From Todiramphus chloris collaris (taxonomy: Eukaryota; Chordata; Aves; Coraciiformes; Alcedinidae), in assembly GCA_025345505.1 (NCBI GenBank), contig JANVCC010000130.1, forward strand, positions 10,192,641 to 10,256,640: a DNA stretch of 64,000 nt. Reading direction: 5' to 3'. Below are positions 38,093-52,010 of this stretch, piece by piece (position 1 is the first letter of the stretch; each line of letters opens with the position of its first letter). Under the pieces are notes generated by a model. It was not told the DNA's origin and did not search any database. It saw only the letters and a program-made list of their open reading frames with translations. The translations under genes and the position numbers were made by a program.

Positions 38093-41077
38093 CAAGAAGG
38101 ACAGCAGCCTTATTAGCACTTCACAACTGTGATATGAGATCTCGAGGCCTTCACCAGCATACCTGAGGGGAATGCATTTATTGTCCTTAAAAAATATTAC
38201 TTATGGAGGTCATCCAGACAGATGGCCTGGGAAGTGATAAAATGGAAACCTCACATTCCATTAAGAAATCTGCCTCTGCAGTTGTTTTCTCCTTGCCTCA
38301 GACTGAACTGCATTTCTGTATTTACGCCAAGTAGCTTTTTCCTATATCATATATCTTCGGGTCTAGCCAGACAAAGGGGAAGTCATAAATTTGAGAATAC
38401 AGAACAAGGGAATAAAAGACAGAGGTTTTATATTGCTGTCCCATTAGCCTGAGAAAACGTATGAGATCTTGGCTCAAGCAATGATCAAGAAACAGATTGA
38501 CCAGCATTAATTCTTCTCAAGTACTTTCTTGAGAAACAGCTTCTCTTGTCTTAGCCCCAAAGTTACCTCTGTTTCTTGCAATTTTCTGCCCTGACCCCAG
38601 CAGAGGGATGGGGGCTATGCTTTCGGTAGTGAAAAATTACTTGCAGAGATAACAAACCTATTGTAATTGAAATGACAGATGGAACTGCTGACCTCAAAGG
38701 GATGAAATTCACAGAACTCAAAATCTCCCATTTTAATTATTTTGTTTGAGTGCATCTCTTACTCCAGAAATTCCTTCCACATTAGCACTGACAGTGGGGT
38801 CACAACAGGTTCAAGGCACACTCACACCAATACCTGAACAGGGTTTTTGTGTTGTAAAGTCTGTTTCTTCTCTGGATTATAGGAGGAAACACCATCTGCA
38901 CAAACAGTGTTTCTAAAACTGATAGGAGATTAAGACTGGTGTTATAAGCAGCCCAACAACAGCTTTTTCTAGCTTTGAAATATTTAATCAAAAAGTTTTT
39001 TCCACTAAGGGCTAGCCCCTGCCTCTTCTGGTTGAAATATCTGGGTTATAACATCCTGCAAGGAAGTCTGCTTGTTGGAACCACAGCCAAAATTTTAGCC
39101 AGATAGGCACAAGCAGGCACTGAGTGAGAGGCAGGGACGTGATTTGCATCAGATGAGTGCTACTACTGCTGTGCCAGAGCAAACCTGATAGAAGCTGCCC
39201 TGGCAATATCAAACGAGAGAGATTTCTTCAGGGCTGGACTCCCAGCATGCTTCAGCTTCTCATGGCCCAGCACAGGTAATCTGAAACCCCAAAAAGTGCA
39301 GGATGAGGCCTTTTGCAACTCTGTATGCACGTACAACCTGTCCTGAAAACCTCTCTAAAAAAAAAAATGAGCAAGCCCCTCTCAGCCAGGGGCAACATAT
39401 TGGCTCTTTCTGTTTACCTCAATAGGAAATCACTCCCAAAGTCTGTCTCCATTTGTTGCAAGGAACTGGCTTGCAGGTCAGGGATTTCAGTATGGATTCT
39501 GCCATCCTGTTAAAGTCACATTCCTACACAGCCTATCCAAGAAGAGCTATAATTTTAATAAAGAAAAGCTACAATTCCAGCTTTCACTCTATGAAGATCT
39601 GTGTGAAAAAAAGTATGCAGTAAAATGGCTGTGGTTTGCATAGGTCACTGTACACATTTGAAAGTCAGCTTGATCTTCAATATTTAAAACTGATACATAT
39701 TTAATTTGCCATTTTTGCTATACTTGAGAAACTGTAATGGGACCCCCTCCAGGGCTAATTTAATATAGTTTCTTGAACGAAACATCTGCTTCACATCTCC
39801 AAGCAAATGAGTTTAAAGTCTTTTACAGAGTGGATTGCATTAACCTTTCTAATTATTTTTCTCCTGAGAAAGCAGTTCCAGATTTCCCCTGACAAAACAT
39901 ATTTCACTCCTGAAGCACATTCGCCACCAATCATTAAAACCAAAACAGAGCAAACAAACACATGCTCTTGTAAAACAGGAAGCCCAACAGCAGAACTACA
40001 AATGATGAAGACCCTCATGGCTCCATACAGACTCAGAGCTGCCTGTACTTACAGCTGAGAACAAATTCCATCCAGCACAGTATGTGTGCTAGATACAGAT
40101 TAACCAAAATAACCAACCCCCTTGAAGTAAAGGTCTGACACTAGGAATGTGTTTAGTCCTCTCATTTAAAAAGCCCTATGTTTGTGTTAAAAGCAGATGC
40201 TTGATTTGCTCCAGTGGAGCACTCTGTGCATTCCAACGTGGCAGAGGATTGGTATTTATCATCAAAACAACCCCAGGAGCATCCACAGGATCTTTAAATG
40301 ACTGGAAACAGAGCATGTGTACTCCCTTTCTTCTCTAGCCCACATTGTATACAACTGTTTTATGTTAATCCACAGAAAAACTAAGACACTGGAATGGTGT
40401 CTTCCTATGATAAAAACTGGCACATATATTGGGAACTCAGCATGCTCACAAAAGTGAAATGAACTGAAGTGACAGTGCAGTGAGTCAGCCGGTGGCTGCT
40501 CCCTTTGAAGGGACACAGAAATCAGAGACAGGCAAACTAGAAAGGATCACCTTTCCTCTGCCTCTGTCAATGCCATTCACATACCACTTGAGTTTTCAGC
40601 TCAAACCGACAAAGGAAAAAATGCTTTCATAATGGCCAGATTGAACCAAGAAACAATGGAAAATTGCTGATTTGAGTCTATTATACACAGAATTATTTTG
40701 GACTAGGCACAATAGTACTAAATTTTGTTTCAACTTGGTATAATTATAACCAGCCATTCATACACTGACCTTACATCAAAGAGCAATTTATTTTCAGTAA
40801 TAGCACATAATTCATCCTAACGCATGTAATTAGAAGTAAAATGCAACATGTGCCCAGGTTTCCTATCAAAGAGGACGAGAAGTGCAGACTTTTGACTTCA
40901 TACTTTGTAGGAGATGCTTAATTACACAACTGGTGAAGATTAATGTGCAACAGATCAGGTAATATTAAACAACCAAGCAAAAATCAAGCTGCTCAGCACA
41001 AAGGAAACTCATTATAAACACAGTGGAAATTATATGTGCCAAAGCTAAATTAATTCCTGGTATAACTCCACTATTAA

Positions 41078-41113
41078 GGGGGGGGGGGGGGGGGGGAAAC
41101 AAAAAAAAAAAAC
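41078..41113. repeat. Homopolymer G run followed by A run
   Basis: Nineteen consecutive G (41078-41096), then AAAC and twelve A, then CCCAAC. Such runs are unstable and their length in an assembly is unreliable. The G run could form G-quadruplex structures. Confidence 0.9.
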
Positions 41114-44100
41114 CCAACAAAAAATGCACTTTGGCCTCTGTTTCTGCAGCACATGGTGTTTCCAAAGACAGGCTTCATCTCTGACTTGGCCAGAGATGGC
41201 CACCCAGCCTCCCAGGACCACAGGCCTGGAGTAGCACTCCTCTTATCTCACAACTGCATGCATGGGATAGCAGGAGCAACAGGACAGATGGACAGCAAGG
41301 GCAGGCTGGACCCCACCACCCACCTCCTCAGCAGGGCCACAGGGAACACCACAGCAGGAAAGATTAGAATAGCCACAGCCTAGCATCACTGAGCACCCGC
41401 TCAGCTGCAGAAGCCTCCAGCAAGCCCTGAGGGGTCTCAGCTAAACCAACAAGCAACTGCTCCAGCTAGTCATCCCTTAAGTGTGGCCAAGCAGTGTGGT
41501 GGCTCCCCAGGGGTCCTGGATCTGTACTGCTGCTGCCTTTCGCATCTTATGGCTAGCCAGATGAAAAGAAACCTTCATTTCTCCAGCAAAACCCTCCATA
41601 CCCTAAGTCTTTTTTTACCCGAAAGTACAGCTGACTGGCAAGTCATCTCCCCCCACCCTGTATTTGCACATAGTTGTCATAATCCTTTAAGTAAGCATTA
41701 AAAGATACGGGGACCATTCTACTATGTACCAAGCAGCAAACAAAAATAAAAAATAATCTGAAGGAAAGATGATGACATGGAAACCTTGTTGTAAACTGGA
41801 AATAGTGAGTGGAATACAAATGAGCAAAAAGACTTTCAACTGTTGAAGTGCAGTCTTATGAAAAAAAAAGTGCTGCTTGCAAAATACAGTGACTTATCTG
41901 CTTTGAATAAAATAAATGAAGTAGAAATGTCACCATGATAAAATGTCTATATGCTGTAGTACATGGGGGAACAGGCACAATTCACGGTTAATGACTGCCT
42001 ACCTTTCTAAGTACATACTTAGTCCCAGTAGATGCTGCTTGGCGTCTTGAGCTGGTGTGTCACTGAAGCTTTTATAACTGATTTATAGGCCAAAAATTCT
42101 GATTGCATTTAATGGATTTGCTGCTTACCTTTGAATGGCTGCACTTAAATACTTTTTGATAGTTTATTAATGTATTATTTGATTCTTCTTTGCTATCTGT
42201 CCTTCAAATCAACACTGAAATTTGGCTTCAAGAAGAAAGCAGAAGGGGATCTTTGTCTAGTTTGAGACACAACCACTATGTCTACCTAGGCAGCCAGTCA
42301 AGACACTACATTGAACTGTAAAGTTTCCCTTTTGTTTACAATGTCATTTTTTGTTTTTTTTTTTTTTTAACCATAGGACAGTAGCCACACAAAGGAAATA
42401 CAATTGTGACAAAATGCTGAAGAGATGCTGGTCAGACAAAGAACACCTTTCTTAAACCTCTCAGGTAAATAAAGTTTCACTGAAGTATTTTTTTCCCTAG
42501 ATGGTTTTCCCCATCTGACTTGACTCTTCTGCATTATTACCATTACCCAGTTCTGTCCTTGTTCGTTCCCAGGACTTGTCATCAGTTTAAGCTGAAACAG
42601 TACTTTCTAGAGGGCACATGGTTCTGAACACTTCCATTTCTTGTAGTTGGGAAGAGAGGGCTTTTCTGAGGCTGTTGTGACTGGAGATATGGGGCGGAGA
42701 GCTCCAAGGAACCAAAAGCAACTAGTCACAGTGAGTGCAAAGGTGGGCTTAAAACATTTATCGGTCCCTACTAAATATCTCAACATATTTTGGAGGTACC
42801 TAGCTGTTGCTCTGGATTACCAAGCTCTCTGTAGCACTTGAAGAATCATCGTAGCAGCTGCCAAAGCTGCCTGGGCTGAGTGCAGGCACCAGGCTTCTGA
42901 CTTGTTTGGTTTGGTTTGTTTCTTCTCAAAAGTTGGCTTCTAAAGTGTTCTTCCTCTTCACTCAAATGTGCTTGACCAAACAAATGTCAGCAGGCCATAA
43001 TTCAGCTCTTTGGAAGATAGACAGCAAAGAGCCAGGTGCACCGGTTTTAGCCAGCTGGGAAATTCTCCAACAGTGGGGTTAATCTCCCTGTGTTTTGCTC
43101 TTCCTTCCTCACATGAGCTTCAGCACATTTAAAAAGGGCTACAAGGTTATATTTATATTTATGTGTGTCTGTTTATTTTTATACACTCTTACAAAAAAAA
43201 TAAAATTCATATATACCTGTAAAGATATAATGTAAAAAGGTAGATAGTAATCATGGTTATAGCTAATAAATGTTAAAAATGATCCAGTGGTTGAGTGTAA
43301 CCACACTATCAAAGCCACACATGCAAGAGGATCCTTTACCACTGTTAATGAAATTGCTATTTATAGAAAAACACGTTTGTTTCTGTGCTCGTGATAAAGA
43401 CTGAATAACAAATTCCTCAGGGTTATTTGAGGATCACACACAGAGAAAAAAATTTAAGTGCTTACACAGCTGCACCTAGACTTCTATTCTCTTTGGCAAT
43501 CAGGAGTTCTCCTGATCTCTGAAAGACCTTGTCTTGTTTAACATTCAAGTTAAGCAATGTAAATGCCTAACGATACCCTATAGTGGGCCATAATGTTAAG
43601 ATACACATTGTACTGTCACTCTCCTTACTTGCAAGGATAATTGAGCAATGGTGGGCAGTGATATGCAGGGCCATTATTTGCTAGGTTTTCATATCACTTC
43701 AGGCCCATAGAAGTAAGGAGGATTGTCCATTGCCAGAACTGTGTCAACAGGTCAAGGAAATCCTTAATTCTCCATTACCCAAATCATGACCGAGCAGCTT
43801 CAATTTCCACAGACAGCTCCCAGCCTGCAGCTGCTGCATCACGCTGGATTGGCAAAGGGAAGGTAAATCATGGGCCAAACCCCACCACTTTACAGCTCTG
43901 GGGACATATGGGACAACAGCCATACTTTCAGCTGATAATGAGAGTGTTAAACTGAGCTGACACTCTTTAGCAGCCAGCGCCTCCAGGAGTTCACTCCTCG
44001 CGTTGATGAGAGGCACTGTGGCTTGGACTGAATCACCATGGACTATTTCTGGCTGCTTTTCAGTCTCTGCTGGTCTGGCCAACATCAGAACTTCACAGCT

Positions 44101-47100
44101 GAAATAAGGCTTCTGGGCTGACAGAATCCCCACCCAGACACTCACTGCAGTTCACAGCCATCAAAACCCACTGCTTCTTAAAAACATCATGGTTCTGGGC
44201 TATCAGTTTTTACCAGTATCACATAGAAGTGCTGAGATGTGCTTTGCAGTGTTAATAACCCCAGCTGCCATGAAGCTGATCATTGGCTTCAGGCAGGCAA
44301 GAAATGGCTGCATCTTAAGGGCTAGGAGTGAGATTTAAGAGAAGGCTCACACCAAGAGCTGCAAATAAAGGCAGGCGCTTTCCAGGCAACCCAGAAAATA
44401 AAATGCACCCTTCCAAGACATCCAGCATCCCTAGGCATCCTGTGTTTCACCGATGGACCTGCCTTTCCCACACATGCCCTGTAATGCCACATTCAGGCTG
44501 CCCAGAGGTTGGGGAGCCATGTGTGGGGCTGCTCCAGGAGAGGGGGCAAGCAGGGGGCTGAGGGCACCCACCAGGACTCAGCAAAGGCCCCACAGAATGC
44601 ATCAGGGGGTGACACAGAAACAGGGGTCCCATCAGGAGCAAAAGGAGATGGGGCTGGAGACAGGGCTGGACAGGGGCACCCTTGTAACATAGCCAGGACA
44701 GGTGCACAGGGCTGGGCTGAAATGGAGTCCTGGACCTTGGTTAGAGTTGTGAGGCCCTGGGGGAGGCTGGGCAGGGCAGTGAGGGCTGGCAGTGCCCTCA
44801 CAGGTCAGAGAGGCTCCTAGAAGTAGGAGACATACATAGAATTGCCTCTTGTGAGCCCTTTACTCTGGAGTGGTACCTGCCTACATGGGTCTCAGTTTTA
44901 TTTCTGCAGATTCACTACTCAGTTGCTGCCATCTCTGGACATACCAAAGTCCTCTAGGTGCACAATGGTCTTTTACCATTACCAGTGAAACTTCCTAATG
45001 CATCAAGAGCTTCACCGATAGATCTAGAAATATCAGAAACCATGACAACACTAAAAGCCACCTAGCCCAGGGAAAAAAGGCTGGGCATCTCACCACTTGT
45101 GATACCGGCAGCGTTCGAGACCTCACATTAGATGAACAGCACACAACATGCTGTCCACACAGCCCCTGGGTTCATCCACAAGCCCAGTGTTACCAAATTC
45201 TCCAAATATCTGTTTGGTCCCTCATCTGAGCAACTCGAGCCTCATGTCCACATCCTAGCTGAGAACTGTAGTTAATGGATTTTTAGATAAGACGGAGAAA
45301 GCTCATGACTCTGAAGCTTGTGTTTAGAGAGAAAATACATGGGCTGATCTCCAGGAGAGAGCAGACCTATCTATTCCATCTTGTGGCAGATAAACCTTCC
45401 TCCCACACGTATCTAAATCACTCAAGGGTGGGGTTTAACACATCCCAGTTCATACCTTCTGCCTGTTTTTTTTTTTTTTCTGGTGAATACTTATGAACTA
45501 TTGCGAGCCTATTCATTACATAGGACTTCGTTTTGCTGGGAAGATAGACAAAAACTTTTCACTGGTATCAGTTTTCCCATGTTTGAGCTTTCTGACAAAC
45601 ACACAAATGTGCAACAGAAATTTTAAGCATTTCTTAAGCCTCAGCTGATAAGAGCAGTTAGACATTGCATCTGTACCCAAAAAACTCCTGCATTGTGCAA
45701 AACTTATCTACGTCTTGGGCTGTTGTAGTAAAACCACTGACATGTCTCTCCAAATAAAATCAAACTGCAATGATACTCATATAGTCATTAGCCTAAATAT
45801 TTTTCCTGTTATGTTGCAATTTAGACTATGGCTGTCCATCATTTTCCATTGTTTCTTCATGTTCTGTGTCTGTAGCAACTACTGCTTTACTTTGTATTTA
45901 AACTATAAATGCATTTAAGCACAGACCACCTTTATATTCCCTGTTTGTAACTGGGTCTCGTTACAAAACATTTCTGGTAACAGAAAGAACAAGTGGTTTC
46001 CCTCTTCATAAATCCTGCTTTCCAAACAAATATTTTTTTCTTACAAACCTAGCAGAAACATCAATTTAAAGTTTTCTCCTCCTTCTGAATTCCTTTCAGC
46101 CCTCATTCTGATATCTCCATGTTGTCTGACAAGACAGATTAGATACAATAACACCTTGATATACAGCAAACCTCTAAGCATGATTAGATTAGAGCATCTT
46201 GAAATACCTTTGGGAGATGATATCATCTCCTCAGTATCAACCATTCACTAATCACTTACTTTTACACATTGTTTATAGGTATTTGAAACAGCATTGAGCT
46301 TAATGTAGATCCATAAGGGATTCCAGTTGGTACTTCCCGTCCACTGTGAAAAATGAACATTTGTATCTATCTTTTATCAGTATTTGCAGCTTGTCATATC
46401 TCCTTATGTGGAGAAGTCTGTGACATGTTGGGGTAGCTCCCATGGGCCTAAAAGATTTCAGGTAGAATCCTGTTCTATAACTGCCCCTTATCACATCGCA
46501 ATACACAGGGTATGAATAGCCTAAATGGAGTAACTCCTGGGAGGAAAGTGAGAGTATCTCCCTTCCAGGAGTGCAGAGAGAATGTAAATTATTAGCTTTC
46601 AGACCACAAACCCATCAAATTAATTATCTGTGACCATCAACGACAGCTATTTATATACATGATGCAGTGTAAGGAAAATAACCACCAACCTGGAATGAAA
46701 GATGACAATAATGTCTATATCAGGAAACATCAAATTTCCTCACTTGCTGAAGTGGTCACCGGGTTTCTGCGATTTGGTTTAAATTTATACTGAATACTTT
46801 AAATCCGAAACAGAAATGTGCAATATAACAAACATTCAGTATCCATGTCAGAATACACACACGAAAAACAAACTACACAGTAAGAGAAGACACAGCATCA
46901 ACATGTTACATATGAATGCCAAGTCCTGCAAAAATGTTCCAGATGCCTCATAGAAATATGGAGACATACTATTGATAGGTAAAGTTTACTCAGTTTGAAA
47001 ACTCTAGTTTGTATAAAGTTTGGAAACCAAATTTTGAGGTGTAAAAATGAGAAAGGGAAAAGGGAATTGGAATGACTAAGGAATATCTATACTATATCTT

Positions 47101-50100
47101 AAGATAATCTCACCCCATCTCACTGAATGTTTTAATCTGTTGCATCAAAGCAGCATAACATCTTCTGATACCAGATAAATACAATCTAAGTTTCAGCAAG
47201 ATTTATTTGGATGTTGTTATTTGAGGTTGATTAAAACATATCTACTGACTTCATGGAAAGCTCAGTCCCAGATCAAGAAATGCAGAACGACCAGAAAACT
47301 GGAGGAATGAAGGTAGAATTAAATTTGCTGCTCTGAAAAAGAGCCTGAAAAACACGTCACTGCCACTGCTCCAAGCCTCCTCCCAAACATCACTGACACA
47401 CCTTTGTACAGTCCGGGAGGATTTTAGAGATGCCAGAAAGATTTTCTGCGTTGTTCCTGGCAAGATAAGCAGAAATATGTCAGTAAAGCTTTCTATGTCT
47501 GCCTCTGAATGCTTAAATCCTTTCCTCTTCCCTTCCTTTTTCATGTCCTACTCCTGCTAATGAGCATCAAATTTAGGGAAGAAAAAAAGTGACTGCTAGA
47601 GGAAGCAGTACACTAAAAATGCTCATTCACAGAGGAGAATCTACAATAGAGAACACTGCGCATTTCCAAGAAGGGCTTTTATTATTTTCTGGAAGAAAAG
47701 TACACGGTGTGTAGCCTCTCTCTCCTTAGCACTGCACTTTCAGCCTAGCAGTCATATTCTGCTCCTCTCTTCTCTTTTTAATTCTCCCTTCCCAGGCACA
47801 CATGCTATTCTGTACAGTTGTCAGGGTAATGTCTAAAACCAATGGATTAATAAAAGTGTGAAATTATCATTTGACACTACAGAACAGTTTAGGTGGAGAT
47901 GAATATTATCTTATCAATTACAACCGACACTGAGTTGAGTTAGCCTTCAGCTCATACAGCCAATTACATGTGACCTCTGAGAAATGGCTCACATTGGGGT
48001 TTATATCTGACACCTCACCCACTGGCTGGTGAATGGAAGTGGAGAAAACTATAAGGGAAAAGCAGTAACCACTCAGTTCCTCAAACATCATGCTGAAAGC
48101 TTACCTTCATTTCTTCAAATACCAGCCAGCTTTTTTAAGCTTATTTTATGTAACCTGACAAGAGCACAGCCCGAGGTTTGTGTGACTGCAGGCTGTGCAG
48201 TGTGTAAACAACAAAGCTGATACGTGCATGCAAACAATCTCCAGAAGCAGAGGAGGCTTGAGAGATCATGCAGTTTTCCCCAGAAGAGATCTGCTCTTAT
48301 CAGATTTCATGACAGAGTTTGTTTATCAACTGTCTAATCAGGCAGCTTGATGTTAAGAGATAAGGTTGGAGATACACCACAGCCCAGGTGCCTTTCAAAA
48401 GCATCTGCCTCTGACAAATACAGATCCCCCTTTGTGTTAACGCCTAAATCCTATGGTCAGCATTGTGCTGAGGGCAGATCAGCCAGCTGTTTCCTTCAAG
48501 CCTCAGAAACTGTGAATCTTGAATTTCGAGAGGACAGGGCCTCTCGAGTGTGCCAATGCCACTGGCCTGGCAAAGTGTTTGAACAGACACGGGACATTGA
48601 TGGGCTTGTAGAAGTACCTATATGTTATTTGAAATAAACAGCAGTCTCAGCATGTGTGCTGACCAGATACAGCAGCTTGAACACCCAGCTGAGGGACAGA
48701 ATTTAATCTCAAATCCTTCTCATAGAAGTTGACATCTCAAAAGTTATTTACCATTTTAAGGCTTCCTATTGTTTTCATCTCTTTTACATCACTATTTATT
48801 TAGTAAGCCACAAACTCATTTGTATTTGAAAGACATATTTGCCAGCACACTGACTTCACAATGCATCATCTGATTGAAAATAAGATTTCCCACAAAGTGC
48901 TCAGAGGAAAAACTGGTAGCATGTCAAGAGAAGACAGCAGGAGGCTGATACCACTTTTGTATTAAATAACAAAATACACAACCATAATACCTTCCCCATG
49001 TCCAAATAAATACTGTGGTTATTAGTGACATAAGGCATCTGCCAAGTCCACAGTCCATTTCCTATGTTAATTTTTTTTTTAAGTCTATGTTATTTGAATG
49101 AGAAAAACAAAGAAACAAACAAAAAAACCCAACTTCTGAAAAGCCGTAGCTTTGACTTCTACTGAAAATAGTAACATCAAAATAGGAAATGTCTTAAAAC
49201 ACTTTCTCAATTACAGTAGGTGAAAAATTAGTCCTTGAAAGTAACTGTAGAAAACAGAAATATTACTACTTTCCCTATGCCCGCAAACAACACAAATACT
49301 TTTAATTACAAGAAAGGATGAAAAAGGCTGGAAATGAACAATTTCCACCACTTTTAATTCACTATTAAATGATCTTATAATGCAGGACAACAAGCATCAG
49401 CCATGCCAAAAAGTGAATCAAAAACCTGTATGCCAGAAGCAGAGTTTAATGAAGTGGTCAGCTCTCTGGGAAATTCACACATGTGAGGTATCCAGGCCCT
49501 TTTGGACCTCAGGAAGAGCAGGAGTTAATGCCAAGAGAGACAGCTGTATGCTGCCAGTGTATCCCCTTCCCTAAGATATTCTGCTTTTAACAGAAGCTGA
49601 GTTCCTAGCATAACATCTCTCATTGACTACTGAGCCACTTAAATACCGATATCAATTATTAGTGACATAAAAGGCATAAATTATTGATCCAGAAAATCAT
49701 CTTAGTCTTCCTTGGCTTTTGCATGAAGTGAATTATGCAGATGTGGAGCACATATTACACTGGCAAACAGAGTCAAACTCTGCAGTAACACTGCAAATAT
49801 ACTTACCTCCCTAATACCTCAAAGCCTACCCCGCACGAACGCTACGCTTACCAGCAAAACTGAGTGTCTCAAGCTCTTGTATTGCCACCTCGTGGCTAAT
49901 GCGTGTATAACCTCACCTGCTTGTGGGGAGGAGGAGAGCAGGAATTATGGTGCAAAATAATAAACTCTAGCATCAATCAAAGCAGAATTTTAAATTTAGT
50001 TACATTTAAAAATGGTACTTTGCAATGGAATGAGACCTTGTTCTGCAAGAAGAATATGAATCAAATACTAGGAAAAAACTTAACCTTGAGGTAAAAACTT

Positions 50101-51985
50101 AAGTAACCACCCCAGCTGTGATGTGTCAGTGTGCAGTCCTCACTCAGCCTGGCACACTTGCCAGTGGGACACACAAGACAATACTACTTCATAATTAATC
50201 CAGTCAAGTAAACTGTCTGGGAGATTCTTGTAATAGTTTCCAAGGCCTCCGGTGTTTTAAAATTCCACTGATATAGAGGCAATTGTGGTTTACAAGAAAG
50301 ATTACATTCTTTTGAGAATTAGATCCCAAAATGCTGGAGCGGGTGAATTTGATTATGTCCACATCTACTTGGCAATAAGGAAAAGCAAAGAATCCATGGA
50401 CCCAGTGAAGAACGGGGAGGAAAACATGGTGGAGAGATGCCTACTACTGAAAGTGACATGTTACTGATCAGAGAATGGTGTAGGTGCTCACCAGTCTCCA
50501 GAGTGCCTTTTCATACTAGCCTTTTGTATTTACCTTAACTTCATATAGCAGTTCCCTGAACTCTCCAAGTAATTGCCTTCAAATGACAAAGATACTTGCA
50601 CTGGCAAGTAGACAAGCAGAGGGAGTTTCAGCTTTCACATGTTTTTATACTCTGAAAGCAAAATGGTTTCCTTTCCTCCTTCCCATTCGGTGTCAGCACC
50701 ATCCAGGATCCAAAATCAGATAGCTGGCACAAAAGACTCATCCTTGAGCTAATTAATTGGAAAAAAAAATAACATTCTTATTGTCATTATAATCTCTTGT
50801 TAGTTCTTGTTCTTATCTATGTTATTTATCCAAGTACACTGTCATGAAAATAATTATCCTTCCATGGCTATGCTATTTATCACAAAAAGGCTAAGCCTTT
50901 ACTACCAGTTCTGGGTTTTTTTGTGTGCTAATGCCTGCAAAATGCCTGCAAAAATAATTTGCTTACAAGGCTAAGATAAATTGCTTTATGATTTATGGGA
51001 CGACAATCACACACAAAGCCTGATGATTTATAATAATCTGGCTAAAAACCTTAATCACCTCTGTCTCACTGTCTTCACGTTTCTTCTGCTTAGGCTTAGC
51101 CTGTCTTATTATAGGATTAGGTGCTGAACACTTCCTACTTTCCCTGGTTACATTACTGGTATGCCATAATTCAGCCAAGGGAGATCACCTTGTCTTATTC
51201 TTTTAAGTGAATTGTTCTTAGAAGAAATAATTTGACAGTTACAGTATGGTGGGGTGGTGAAATAGTCATGAACATTTTCTCACTAATGCCACAAACAAAT
51301 GCTCTATTAGCAAGTGATACCAACCTGTAAGCTTTGGGGGAAAAAAGATACCATGTGCATATACACATTATGTGATTATTTACATTTCAGTGTTATTAAC
51401 AGAGCATGACACTTAAAAAAAATATGCATTATATCTGTACACATAAAAATATACATAATACAGTGATTAAAAAGACCAGGGCCTGATATGTACAACCATC
51501 ATCTCTGATAGGAAGGTTCTAGTGTTATACAGTGAAGTAGACTCAGTCTAGCAACATTGGCTGGAAAAAAAATGAGTCCTTTCAGCAGTCTAACATTCTT
51601 TGCAATCCTCTACGCAAATTCTTCCTCCATCATTGACAGGAGTGCTGGGCTTAAAACATCAGACTGGGTTGTGATTACAAGGAGGATTACATATCTAATG
51701 GTTCCATGGGTTTCTGCATGATCCAGGGAAAGCTGATGCAGTTAAAATGGGAGGTGCACAGCTTTCTTCCCAAGACTTTATCATATTTGAAATTCAACCA
51801 TGTGCATGACTGGCGAATGGAGAGATTTTGGACTTATGATATTATCATGTTGTTGTCACCTACAGCATTTGGTTCTGTAAAGGTCCCCTGCAGGATGCCT
51901 GTAGCATGGCTTAGCCATACCAACATCATATAATAAATGGCATGTCCTTGGAAGTGACAGCCACTCTTCACGCCCCTGTTGCAGG

Positions 51986-52010
51986 CACACACACACAGAG
52001 ACACACAGAG
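51986..52010. repeat. CA-rich microsatellite
   Basis: CACACACACACAGAGACACACAGAG, an interrupted short (CA)n tract. Confidence 0.8.
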
